Of a stretch of DNA of 64,000 nt, positions 26,726-34,195 are shown in pieces. The stretch is from Salinibacter sp. 10B (GTDB taxonomy: Bacteria > Bacteroidota > Rhodothermia > Rhodothermales > Salinibacteraceae). A program made the translations under genes and the position numbers. The stretch's first letter is position 1, and every line of letters starts with the position of its first letter. Location: contig NZ_MQWC01000004.1 in the NCBI RefSeq assembly GCF_002954405.1, forward strand, positions 3,948,613 to 4,012,612. The letters are read 5' to 3'. The notes under the pieces are model-generated. The model was not told where the DNA came from. It was given only the letters and a program-made list of their open reading frames with translations, and made no database searches.

Positions 26726-27148
26726 ATGAGTGCAGAAACACTAACGACCGGCGAGGTCGCCGAACGGGCCGACGTAAACGTTCAAACGGTTCGCTACTAC
26801 GAGCGGCGCGGGCTCATTCCAGAGCCGCCGCGATCGAGTGGCGGATTTCGGCAGTACGGCCCCGATCACGTCGACCGCATTCGGTTCATCAAGCGGGCGC
26901 AGGAGCTGGGTTTCACCCTGGAAGAGGCGCACGAGTTGCTTCAACTGAGCGTGACGGCGGAGGCCGACCGGGCCGACGTGCGGGCTGTGGCGCAGGAAAA
27001 GATCGATGAGGTTGAGGAAAAGATTCGCGCCCTCCAGCGTATCCGGGATACGCTGGGAGAACTCGTGGAGGCCTGCCACGGGCACGGGTCGACGACCGAA
27101 TGTCCCATTCTTCATGCGCTTGAAGAGCCGACCTCCGGGAAGCAGTGA
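26726..27148 (+). CDS. MerR-family regulator lacking the first Hg cysteine
   Basis: A 140-residue MerR protein, closely similar to the one at 15684 (shared QTVRYYERRGLIPEPPRS-like winged helix and KIDEVEEKIRALQRIRDTL helix). Of the three MerR Cys, the C-terminal two are present (Cys117 in EACHGHG, Cys126 in TECPIL), but the position of the first is Arg82. In MerR-family sensors this position separates divalent (Cys) from monovalent (Ser) metal sensors, so Hg(II) sensing of the usual type is doubtful; Cu(I) or another signal is possible. A TTG at 26693 is an alternative start. It lies between the NmrA-like gene and the cupredoxin gene. Confidence 0.8.
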   Translation: MSAETLTTGEVAERADVNVQTVRYYERRGLIPEPPRSSGGFRQYGPDHVDRIRFIKRAQELGFTLEEAHELLQLSVTAEADRADVRAVAQEKIDEVEEKIRALQRIRDTLGELVEACHGHGSTTECPILHALEEPTSGKQ

Positions 27149-27316
27149 AGTGTCCGATTTCTATTGGATGGCGACCCGATGATATGTGGGCACGCGGGGC
27201 TTCCTGGGCTTAGGAAACGTCGTTGAACACAGAATTAAACAGGAACAGAGTCCGCGCCTTTTCAGTGCGCGTGGCTCCCGAAACGATTCTCCTGAACGAG
27301 TTGAACGAAGATCACG

Positions 27317-27880
27317 ATGACGCCTCTCAGCACATTCTCGCGATCACTCCTCGTCACTGGCATCGCACTTGTTTTCATGGCCTGTGGTGCCGACGGTCAG
27401 CAGTCGGAATCCTCGGAGGCCACTGATGCCGCTTCAGAGTCGGCCGACACCGTCGAGGTGACGATGAAGGATTTTGCCTACCAGCCGTCCAGCATCTCCG
27501 TGCCCGCCGGGAAAGAGGTGACCCTGCAGTTCACCAACACTGGCAGTGTGGAGCACTACTTCGTCGTCGGGGATACGGTCACGAGCAACACTGACGGATT
27601 TCAGCAGAACCTCTTCAGCGGCGTCTCGATCGAGAAGAACAAGCAGACCGAGGGCCACGAGGAAGAAGAGGAAGAGCATGGGGAAGGGGAGGAAGAGGAA
27701 GAACATCACGCAAACGAGTTTGAGCTTCCGCCCGGAGGCAGCGGCTCCATCACGTTTACGCTTCCGTCCTCGAAAACGGGGACGTACACGATTGCCTGCT
27801 TCGAGACCACGGGCAATGAGAAGCACTACGACATGGGCATGAAAGGCACCCTGACGGTCACTGCCTCCGCCGAGAACTAA
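27317..27880 (+). CDS. Exported cupredoxin (plastocyanin-like) with His/Glu-rich insert
   Basis: A 187-residue protein with a signal peptide and lipobox-like VFMACG (Cys23). The cupredoxin fold is shown by DFAYQPSSISVPAGKEVTLQFTN, the first ligand His in VEHYFVV, and the C-terminal Cys/His/Met set in TIACFETTGNEKHYDMGM, completing a type-1 copper site. Between them a low-complexity insert of about 30 residues carries EGHEEEEEEHGEGEEEEEHH, able to bind more metal. It is an electron carrier or copper-binding protein of the periplasm or outer leaflet. It is the last gene before the palindrome-containing 349-nt gap. Confidence 0.85.
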   Translation: MTPLSTFSRSLLVTGIALVFMACGADGQQSESSEATDAASESADTVEVTMKDFAYQPSSISVPAGKEVTLQFTNTGSVEHYFVVGDTVTSNTDGFQQNLFSGVSIEKNKQTEGHEEEEEEHGEGEEEEEHHANEFELPPGGSGSITFTLPSSKTGTYTIACFETTGNEKHYDMGMKGTLTVTASAEN

Positions 27881-27939
27881 CACGGGTGGTGCTATTGAAA
27901 AATTTCTCACACGTTAGGAAAAAGCACCTTCATCGCTCC

Positions 27940-27957
27940 TGGACATCTAGATGTCCA
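27940..27957. repeat. Perfect 18-nt palindrome
   Basis: TGGACATCTAGATGTCCA is self-complementary over its full length. It lies 60 nt after the cupredoxin stop. It could be a repressor site or a short hairpin; no identical copy was noticed elsewhere in the window. Confidence 0.6.
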
Positions 27958-28175
27958 AACTTGATTTGAAGCCCATCCAGCCGAAAGGAGGGGCCACGAC
28001 AATCAGTAGATGGGCTCTGAGTCATGCTCAGAGCGACGATGGAGTTCATTTCTCACGTTTGGTGAGTGGTTTCATGATTCAATAGCACCATCCGTACTAG
28101 CGGCAGCAGGCACCGGGCGACATTTGGGGAGGAGGGGAGATTCCTGGAACGGACCGCTGAGAGAACTAGGAACAT

Positions 28176-28201
28176 GTACCCCTACCCCCCATACGTATAC
28201 C
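28176..28201 (+). promoter_or_regulatory. Candidate CsoR operator upstream of the multicopper oxidase unit
   Basis: GTACCCCTACCCCCCATACGTATACC contains TACCCCTA (28177-28184), one C shorter than the TACCCCCTA core at 11.01 and 17.02 kb, and a TACGTA palindrome. It lies 28-53 nt before the Cys-rich gene that precedes the multicopper oxidase. Like the copZ site, the second half is direct rather than inverted. Confidence 0.55.
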
Positions 28202-28229
28202 GACCTTTTGGCAAGAGCTGGTTGACTCT

Positions 28230-28613
28230 GTGACCCACGCATCTGCGACACATCGACTCACTGCGGCCCTTGTAGCCGTCGTGTTTGGGGTGAGTTGGGG
28301 CGCTCCAGTGCTACAGGCGTTCTGTACGCCGACGGGGCACAGGGTGCCGGATCATTGCAACTCGTCTCCGGCCACAGAGCACTGCTGCGAGCGTGAGACC
28401 CCCCCGGCCGTCTGCGAGGCCCAATACGTCAGGCAAGACCTACGGTCGGTAAACGGGCCGACACCGGAGCCGTCGTTCGGCGGGGAAGCCCTCGGTGGGT
28501 TTATTCCGGTTCCTGAAACGGGACCCAGTTCCGTCACATTGATTTCGTCATCTCGGCGCGCACTTCGTCGTGCCATCCGTCGCCACGCCCACGTCGGGGT
28601 GTGGCTTGAGTGA
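28230..28613 (+). CDS. Cys-rich exported small protein, unknown
   Basis: A 127-residue protein starting at GTG 28230. The signal peptide (AALVAVVFGVSWGAPVLQA) is followed by FCTPTGHRVPDHCNSS, EHCCERE and AVCEAQ, so five Cys and two His fall within about 45 residues. The remainder is Pro/Ser-rich with a terminal RRAIRRHAHVGVWLE. No family was recognised. It directly follows the CsoR-type site and precedes the multicopper oxidase by 164 nt, which suggests a periplasmic copper ligand or assembly factor. The protein at 20105 has a comparable size, signal and Cys-rich head, though I see no clear alignment between them. Confidence 0.5.
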   Translation: MTHASATHRLTAALVAVVFGVSWGAPVLQAFCTPTGHRVPDHCNSSPATEHCCERETPPAVCEAQYVRQDLRSVNGPTPEPSFGGEALGGFIPVPETGPSSVTLISSSRRALRRAIRRHAHVGVWLE

Positions 28614-28777
28614 GTAGGGAGAGGACAACCACGCATCCGCCGTCGAATTGCTGGCGGAGAAGATCGCGTCGGTTCGTCCACCAGTCGTCACCATGCGGGA
28701 GTGCACCTAGCATCCCGCGCTGGGGCCCGATATGCCCCGTTTGTCTCTGACTGTGAATTCCTCCCTACACGTTTTCT

Positions 28778-30724
28778 ATGGCTATCGACGACTCTGTATC
28801 TGTATCGAATCCGGATGCGTCGGACTCGAACATTCTGAGTTCTGAATCGAAATCGCCTTCCGTCTCGCGCCGCGACTTTTTGCGCAGCACTGGTGCTCTG
28901 GCCGCGATGGCCGGCGTACAGACGCTTTTGCCAGGTTGGGCCCTCGCGTCCGGACCGGCGGCCCAGGGCGGACTCTCGTCCCTGGAGCCCACACGGCGCG
29001 TCGGCAACCGCGTCGAGTATGACATCACCATTGAGAAGACGCCCTTCGAGGTGGCCGGCAAGCGCGCAACGGCGATAACGATGAACGGCACGGTGCCGGG
29101 GCCGCTCATTCGACTGCAGGAGGGCGAGGAGGTAATCCTGCGCTACCACAACAAGCTGGAAGAGGAGACCTCCATCCACTGGCACGGGCTTCTGTTGCCC
29201 AACCAGTTTGACGGCGTGCCGAAGGTCAACTATCCGGGCGTGGCACCGGGAGAGACCTTCGAGGCAGGCCCCTTCGAGGTGCGCCAGTACGGCACTTACT
29301 GGTATCACAGCCACTCGGGGCTCCAGGAGCAGCTGGGCCACTACGGACCGCTCGTCATCGACCCGGCCGGAGAACAGCCGCAGGAGTACGACCGGGAGCA
29401 CGTGGTCGTTCTCTCCGACTGGACCTTCGACGATCCGCACGCAATCCTGTCCAACCTGAAGAAGGAGGGGCACTACTACAACTTTCAGCAGCGGACCGTC
29501 GGCGAGTTCTGGAAGGACGTGTCCGAGGACGGCTTCTGGGACACCCTCAAGAACCGCCTCAGCTGGGATCGGATGCGGATGAGCGCCGCCGACATCTCCG
29601 ACGTGACGGGGTCGACCTACACCTACCTCATGAACGGCCAGGCGCCGAGCACGAACTGGTCTGGGCTCTTCAATCCGGGCGAACGCGTGCGGCTGCGCTT
29701 CATCAACGCCAGTGCGGCGACCATTTTCGACGTACGGGTGCCGGGCCTGGAGATGGACGTGGTGCAGGTGAGCGGGCAGAACGTCGAGCCCGTGCCCACC
29801 GACGAATTCCGCATCGGGGTGGCCGAACGGTACGATGTGATCGTGGAGCCGACCGAGGATCAGGCGCACACGGTGTTTGCTGAGGCCATCGATCGGAGCG
29901 GGTATGCCCGTGGCACGCTCGCCCCCCGCGAGGGCATGGAGGCCCCCGTGCCCGACCGTCGTGAGCGTCCCACCCTCACCATGGCGGCGATGGGCATGGA
30001 CGATGGCAACATGGAGGGGATGAATCACGGGGAGATGGAAAGCGGGGACATGGACCACGGCAATATGGACCATGGGGACATGGATCATGGCAACATGTCC
30101 GGCGGCATGGACTCGGAGAACGAAAGTGGTCTGCGTCCGCCGGGAACGCTGCCCGAACCGGTGATGCACGACCCGGACGAGGACCACGGGCCCGGTGAGG
30201 CCGGACTCCCCATGATGACGAGTTCACGGCTGCATGAGCCGGGCATTGGGCTGGGCGACGATGGGCGTCGAGTGCTCACCTACGACCAGCTCAAGGCGCT
30301 CGACGAGAAGGACGAGTTCCGCGCGCCCGACCGCGAGATTGAGCTGCATCTGACGGGCAACATGGAGCGCTTCATGTGGGGCATTAACGGTGTCGAGTTT
30401 TCCGACGCCGACCCGATTCGTGTCGAGCACGGCGAACGGGTGCGCCTCACCATGGTGAACGACACCATGATGAATCATCCGATGCACCTGCACGGGCAGT
30501 TCATGGAGCTGGAGAACGGGCACGGGGAGCGCGCGCCCCTGATCGACACCATTACGGTGAAGCCCGCCGAGCGCGTGTCGCTCTTGATCGACGGTCACGA
30601 GGAGGGGCCGTGGTTCTTCCACTGCCACATCCTCTACCACATGGATTCGGGGATGGCCCGGGTGTTCTACGTCGAGCCCGCCCCCGAAAGCGACGAGGAG
30701 TTCTACTACGACCTCCCGGCCTGA
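28778..30724 (+). CDS. copA: Multicopper oxidase, periplasmic CopA type
   Basis: A 648-residue copper oxidase of the PcoA/CopA family that oxidises Cu(I) to Cu(II) in the periplasm. A twin-arginine signal SRRDFLRS (residues 30-37) shows folded export. The four copper-ligand blocks are present: HWHGLLLP, YWYHSHSG, MNHPMHLHGQFME and HCHILYHMDSGM, giving the type 1, 2 and 3 sites. Before the last domain a Met/His-rich loop contains MEGMNHGEMESGDMDHGNM and pentapeptide repeats, typical for substrate Cu(I) binding. It is followed by the outer-membrane CopB gene at 145 nt. The name duplicates that of the ATPase at 11652 because both are called CopA in the literature. Confidence 0.94.
   Translation: MAIDDSVSVSNPDASDSNILSSESKSPSVSRRDFLRSTGALAAMAGVQTLLPGWALASGPAAQGGLSSLEPTRRVGNRVEYDITIEKTPFEVAGKRATAITMNGTVPGPLIRLQEGEEVILRYHNKLEEETSIHWHGLLLPNQFDGVPKVNYPGVAPGETFEAGPFEVRQYGTYWYHSHSGLQEQLGHYGPLVIDPAGEQPQEYDREHVVVLSDWTFDDPHAILSNLKKEGHYYNFQQRTVGEFWKDVSEDGFWDTLKNRLSWDRMRMSAADISDVTGSTYTYLMNGQAPSTNWSGLFNPGERVRLRFINASAATIFDVRVPGLEMDVVQVSGQNVEPVPTDEFRIGVAERYDVIVEPTEDQAHTVFAEAIDRSGYARGTLAPREGMEAPVPDRRERPTLTMAAMGMDDGNMEGMNHGEMESGDMDHGNMDHGDMDHGNMSGGMDSENESGLRPPGTLPEPVMHDPDEDHGPGEAGLPMMTSSRLHEPGIGLGDDGRRVLTYDQLKALDEKDEFRAPDREIELHLTGNMERFMWGINGVEFSDADPIRVEHGERVRLTMVNDTMMNHPMHLHGQFMELENGHGERAPLIDTITVKPAERVSLLIDGHEEGPWFFHCHILYHMDSGMARVFYVEPAPESDEEFYYDLPA
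30050..30094 (+). repeat. Three 15-nt tandem repeats coding MDHGN/D
   Basis: Three in-frame units (30050-30064, 30065-30079, 30080-30094) encode M-D-H-G-N/D inside the Met/His-rich loop of the multicopper oxidase. Differences are mostly at third codon positions, so the repeat is old or under protein-level selection. Confidence 0.7.
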
Positions 30725-30869
30725 CTCCAAGTGCGGAGTTGGGAGTTCGGATTGTGGAATGGCTCCGCAATGAGGCCTCGTGCCGACGAGGAGTCAGACA
30801 CCATATCCGTTCGCCCACACCCGTTCATCTCGCGCGAAGCTCCCCGTACTCTTTGAATCCCACAGAATT

Positions 30870-31601
30870 ATGATGATGCGTATCGTTCAGTACACGATTG
30901 GACTTCTCGTTGCGGGCACGCTCTTGGTTGGGGGCGCGGCGGAAACGGCCCACGCTCAGACCATGGACGACAAGCCGCACACCTACATTCTCTTTCACAA
31001 GCTCGAATACGTGCCTGAGCCTGCCGAACAGCCCATCAGCCTGGAAGCTACGAGCTGGATTGGGGGGGACGTCAATCGGCTCTGGCTCCGGGGGGAAGGC
31101 GAGCAGTCGACCCTTCACCGTGAGGGAGAGGCCGAAGTCGAGGCCCTCTACGGCCGACTCATCAGTCCCTTCTTCGACGTGGTGGCCGGGATGCGAGTGG
31201 ATCGGCGTTGGGGAGGAGACGGCCAGACCCGCGGTCATCTTGCCGTGGGCCTGCAGGGACTGGCCCCGTACCGGTTTGAGGTCGAGCCCACCCTCTACGT
31301 CAGCCACAAGGGCAACGTCTCGGCCGGACTGGCGGCCAGCTACCACGTGCTCTTCACGCAGCGGCTCATCATGGAGTCGGAGATGGAGGCGAGTGCTGCC
31401 CTGCAGGACGTACCGGAGTGGGGCGTCGGATCGGGGTTCAACGACCTCGGCCTCGGCGTTCGACTTCGCTACGAGTTCCACCGCAAGTTTGCCCCGTACG
31501 TCGGCTACGACCATCACTGGTCGTTCGGCGAAACAGCCGACCTTGCCGGTGATCATGCGAGCAGTGGGGCGTTCGTCTTCGGCGTGCGTATCTGGCGCTA
31601 A
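30870..31601 (+). CDS. copB: Copper resistance outer-membrane protein CopB/PcoB
   Basis: A 243-residue outer-membrane protein. The signal peptide ends at ETAHAQTMDD. The family signature YILFHKLEY, WIGGDVNRLWLRGEGE, EVEALYGRLISPFFDVVAGMR and the C-terminal FAPYVGYDHHWSFGETA and VFGVRIWR match the CopB beta-barrel (PF05275 family), which works with the CopA oxidase to store or export copper. The N-terminal Met/His-rich region found in Pseudomonas CopB is missing; that role may be filled by the Met-rich proteins elsewhere in the island. ATG 30870 was chosen since it directly precedes the signal peptide. Confidence 0.9.
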   Translation: MMMRIVQYTIGLLVAGTLLVGGAAETAHAQTMDDKPHTYILFHKLEYVPEPAEQPISLEATSWIGGDVNRLWLRGEGEQSTLHREGEAEVEALYGRLISPFFDVVAGMRVDRRWGGDGQTRGHLAVGLQGLAPYRFEVEPTLYVSHKGNVSAGLAASYHVLFTQRLIMESEMEASAALQDVPEWGVGSGFNDLGLGVRLRYEFHRKFAPYVGYDHHWSFGETADLAGDHASSGAFVFGVRIWR

Positions 31602-31979
31602 AGACATTGTCATTTTGTCCGTAGAGACCGTCCGCGCCCCCGTTGGACGATGGGTCAGAGGCGCCCGGGGGCGGGCGGTCGCGGGCGAGAGTCCCCGCAG
31701 AGCGCTTGCCGCTGACTGGTGAACGGCGGCATCGGCTTGGTGGGGGAGCGCCGGAGCAGTACGTGCGTCTGCATGCGGTCGCGCATCTTTCGGGAAGACC
31801 CGATGCAGATAACGTAGTCCGCGGCGCTGGCTTGAAAGCAGAGGGAAGATGCCTAGGCGTGGGAGATCCGGAGTTCCTAACTCACCGAAGGAGCAGAAAG
31901 GGAGGGAACTTTGTTTGTGTGTACATGTAATTACAATCAGAATATTTCCTCTCGTCGCCTCGTGTTCGTCTGACTCGAA
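31602..31979. other. Intergenic, no gene seen
   Basis: A 378-nt stretch between the CopB outer-membrane gene and methyltransferase B. A small ATGCG-GTCG-CGCAT hairpin (31773-31786) is present. The last 60 nt are A+T-rich and may hold the promoter of the methyltransferase gene, but no CsoR-type core was found. No coding frame looks real. Confidence 0.4.
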
Positions 31980-32675
31980 ATGAGAATGAACGACAAGGAC
32001 GTAGCACAGGGCTCCGTCGCCTCGTCTCAGAAGCCAATTCGTCCGGATCCGGCGGCGACGGCGCACACGCGGCATCGGTACGACCTCTGGGCGTCCGTGT
32101 ACGACTGGGCGGAGTGGCCGGCCGAGCAGCTTCTCTTTCGGAAATGGCGCGAGCAGCTTTTGGCGCCGGTGGAAGGACCGGAGATCCTGGAGTTGGGTGT
32201 GGGGACGGGGAAGAACGTACCCTACTACCCCGACGATGCGCAGGTCACGGCCATCGACCTTTCGCCCGAGATGGTGGCTCGTGCTCGACGACGGACCCAG
32301 CAGTCTCCGGAGAAGACAATTACGGTCCGCGAGATGGACGTGCAGGCCCTCGATTTTGCCGAGGGGCAGTTCGACGAGGTAGTAGCCTCAATGGTGTTCT
32401 GCTCGGTTCCCGATCCGGTTCTCGGATTGCGGGAAGCCATTCGCGTGACGAAGCCCGGTGGACGCCTCCGGTTGTTGGAGCACATGCGGGCCACGTCCCC
32501 CGCTCTCGGGCGTCTCATGGATCGCCTCGATGCCCCCGTTCACTGGATGGGCGGAATGCACATTGCCCGTCAGACCGTCGAGAACGTGCGGCGGGTGGGC
32601 TGGGAGATTGAAGAAGAGACCTCCCTAACGCACGCCGACATCTTCCGCCGCATTGTTGCACGGAAACCGAAGTAA
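31980..32675 (+). CDS. Class I SAM-dependent methyltransferase, paralogue B
   Basis: A 231-residue methyltransferase with ILELGVGTGKNVPYYP (SAM motif I), AIDLSPEM, VREMDVQALDF, MVFCSVPDP, LLEHMRA and MHIARQTVENV. It is roughly 60% identical by hand count to the one at 22565, so the two arose by duplication, or entered together, within this island. The conserved C-S-V-P-D-P and E-H-M-R-A segments are unusual enough to be a family mark. No signal peptide, so it is cytoplasmic. The acceptor is unknown: phospholipid, quinone or a metal(loid) are possible. ATG 31986 is an alternative start. It is followed by DUF302 at 35 nt. Confidence 0.78.
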   Translation: MRMNDKDVAQGSVASSQKPIRPDPAATAHTRHRYDLWASVYDWAEWPAEQLLFRKWREQLLAPVEGPEILELGVGTGKNVPYYPDDAQVTAIDLSPEMVARARRRTQQSPEKTITVREMDVQALDFAEGQFDEVVASMVFCSVPDPVLGLREAIRVTKPGGRLRLLEHMRATSPALGRLMDRLDAPVHWMGGMHIARQTVENVRRVGWEIEEETSLTHADIFRRIVARKPK

Positions 32676-32710
32676 CGGATTCTCACTCACAATCAATCGA
32701 TTTGTCCATT

Positions 32711-33109
32711 ATGGAAGCCACAGCAACCTACTATTACTCAAAAGTCGTTGACCTTTCTCCCGAAGATGCAGAAGCCCGCGTGCGGGAGGAACTGGAAGAA
32801 GAAGGGTTTGGAGTCCTCACGGAAATTGACGTGACGGCGACGCTCAAAAAGAAGTTGGACGTTGATTTCCGGCCCTACAAGATTCTGGGGGCCTGCAATC
32901 CGCCGTATGCCCACAAGGCCCTGGAGGCGGAGGACAAGATTGGCACGATGCTGCCCTGCAACGTCATCGTGCAGGACAACGGAGACGGACGCACGGAAAT
33001 CGCTGCCGTTGATCCGGTGGCCTCGATGCAGTCTGTGGAGAACGAGGGCCTGCGTCCGATTGCCGAGGAGATTCGGGACCGGCTTCGCACGGTGATCGAC
33101 AACGTGTAG
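32711..33109 (+). CDS. DUF302-family protein
   Basis: A 132-residue cytoplasmic protein of DUF302. Signatures are AEARVREELEEEGFGVLTEIDVTATLKKKLDVDFRPYKILGACNPPYAHKALEAE and IGTMLPCNVIVQD, with the conserved Cys in GACNP and LPCNV. The family is common in bacteria and archaea beside copper, sulfur or cytochrome genes; structure is a small alpha/beta fold but the role is unknown. It lies between methyltransferase B and the cytochrome c gene, colinear with both. The start is ATG 32711; a TTG at 32702 is an alternative. Confidence 0.85.
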   Translation: MEATATYYYSKVVDLSPEDAEARVREELEEEGFGVLTEIDVTATLKKKLDVDFRPYKILGACNPPYAHKALEAEDKIGTMLPCNVIVQDNGDGRTEIAAVDPVASMQSVENEGLRPIAEEIRDRLRTVIDNV

Positions 33110-33200
33110 ACGGGCTGTTTCGGCATGCGTCCTCGCGAAAGTTAAGCGCGGGGGCGTGTGTCCATCCGTTTTTCTTACGACACAAGGACATCTTATCGTC

Positions 33201-34133
33201 ATGAGGATGAATGCCCCTCGCGGAATCTTCGTAATCGCGCTCGTGCTGGTTGGGGGAATTGCCTGCAATGATACGTCCCCGGAAGCGACCCCGCACATGG
33301 GGCACCGAGTATTGAACGACTCGATCGAGGCCGGGTACGAGCGTCTCCAGCGGGCGTACGATTCTGTTGACACTATGCCCCCTGCCATGCGACAGATGCA
33401 CGGGGCGATGGGACAGATGCATGCGCAAATGCATGGCCGAATGCAGGGGGAGCGGGGCATGGGGGGGGGCATGCATGGGAACCGTGAAATGCATGGCATG
33501 CATGAGGGAGCGGGGATGCACGGGGACCGGCGTGCACAGGGCGGAAGGCACGATTCCATGCAGATGCGGGAGTGGCATCAGCAGATGAGAGGGATGCACG
33601 CGCAGATGGCTCGGATGCACGATCAAAGTGGACGGGGAGGGCTGGCGAAGCAGCACCGTCACATGGAGCGACGGCATCAACGAATGATGGAGGCGTTGCC
33701 GTCAGGGGCAGAGCCGTCGGAGCAGCAGGCAGAGCCCGATGAGGATCCGGAGACGCGAACGGTTCGGGGCGAGGGGCTCTACGTGCAGCACTGTGGGAGT
33801 TGTCACGGACCACAGGGGGACGGGATGGGAACGGCGTTTCCGCCGCTATCCGAGACAGACTGGGTTACGGGCAAAAAAGAAAGGGCGATCCAGATCTTGC
33901 TGCACGGCCTTGAGGGACGAATCCAGGTGAAAGAGCAGTCGTACGCTGGTGTGATGCCGGCTTTTGGGCGTCGGCTCAGCGACGAGGAAATCGCTGCGAT
34001 TCTCTCGTACATTCGGTCCTCGTGGGGCAATGCAGCAGGAGCGGTTTCGCCGAACGACGTCCGCAAAATTCGCCGCCGGTACGCCGACCGCGTGCAGCCG
34101 TGGAGTGCGGCTCAGTTGCGAGGAGAGCGCTGA
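33201..34133 (+). CDS. Exported cytochrome c with long Met/His-rich N-terminal region
   Basis: A 310-residue protein with a signal peptide and lipobox-like GGIACND (Cys23). Residues about 55-175 are a Met/His/Gln-rich region (MRQMHGAMGQMHAQMHGRMQ, GMHGNREMHGMHEG, HQQMRGMHAQMARMH) resembling copper-binding Met-rich proteins. From about 205 a class I cytochrome c domain begins, with HCGSCHGPQGDG as the CxxCH heme site and MPAFGRRLSDEEIAAILSYIRSSWGN giving the Met axial ligand. A Cu-binding stalk joined to a heme domain could couple copper oxidation state to electron transfer; that is inference. It is preceded by DUF302 and followed by an unrelated methyltransferase. Confidence 0.85.
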   Translation: MRMNAPRGIFVIALVLVGGIACNDTSPEATPHMGHRVLNDSIEAGYERLQRAYDSVDTMPPAMRQMHGAMGQMHAQMHGRMQGERGMGGGMHGNREMHGMHEGAGMHGDRRAQGGRHDSMQMREWHQQMRGMHAQMARMHDQSGRGGLAKQHRHMERRHQRMMEALPSGAEPSEQQAEPDEDPETRTVRGEGLYVQHCGSCHGPQGDGMGTAFPPLSETDWVTGKKERAIQILLHGLEGRIQVKEQSYAGVMPAFGRRLSDEEIAAILSYIRSSWGNAAGAVSPNDVRKIRRRYADRVQPWSAAQLRGER

Positions 34134-34195
34134 GAACGGCACAGCACGAGCACGCTGAAGCGACCCGTCCGATTGTTCTCTGCCCCTCCCCATTC

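Larger units (their letters stand above)
27881..28229. other. Intergenic region with palindrome and competing hairpins
   Basis: No gene is visible. It contains an 18-nt palindrome (27940-27957), an 8-bp hairpin with 5-nt loop (28014-28021/28027-28034) and an alternative long-range helix AGCCCATC (27970-27977) with GATGGGCT (28009-28016). The last two share bases 28014-28016 and so exclude each other. The CsoR-type site at 28176-28201 is at its right end. Confidence 0.5.

Noticed and set aside
23229-27906. ATTGAAAAATTTC shared at 23229-23241 and 27894-27906
   Set aside because: A single shared A+T-rich 13-mer after two gene ends; could be chance or a promoter fragment, too weak to annotate.
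28688-30187. Long minus-strand open frame opposite the multicopper oxidase
   Set aside because: The plus strand codes all four copper-ligand blocks; the antisense translation is low-complexity His/Val-rich and without a start context.
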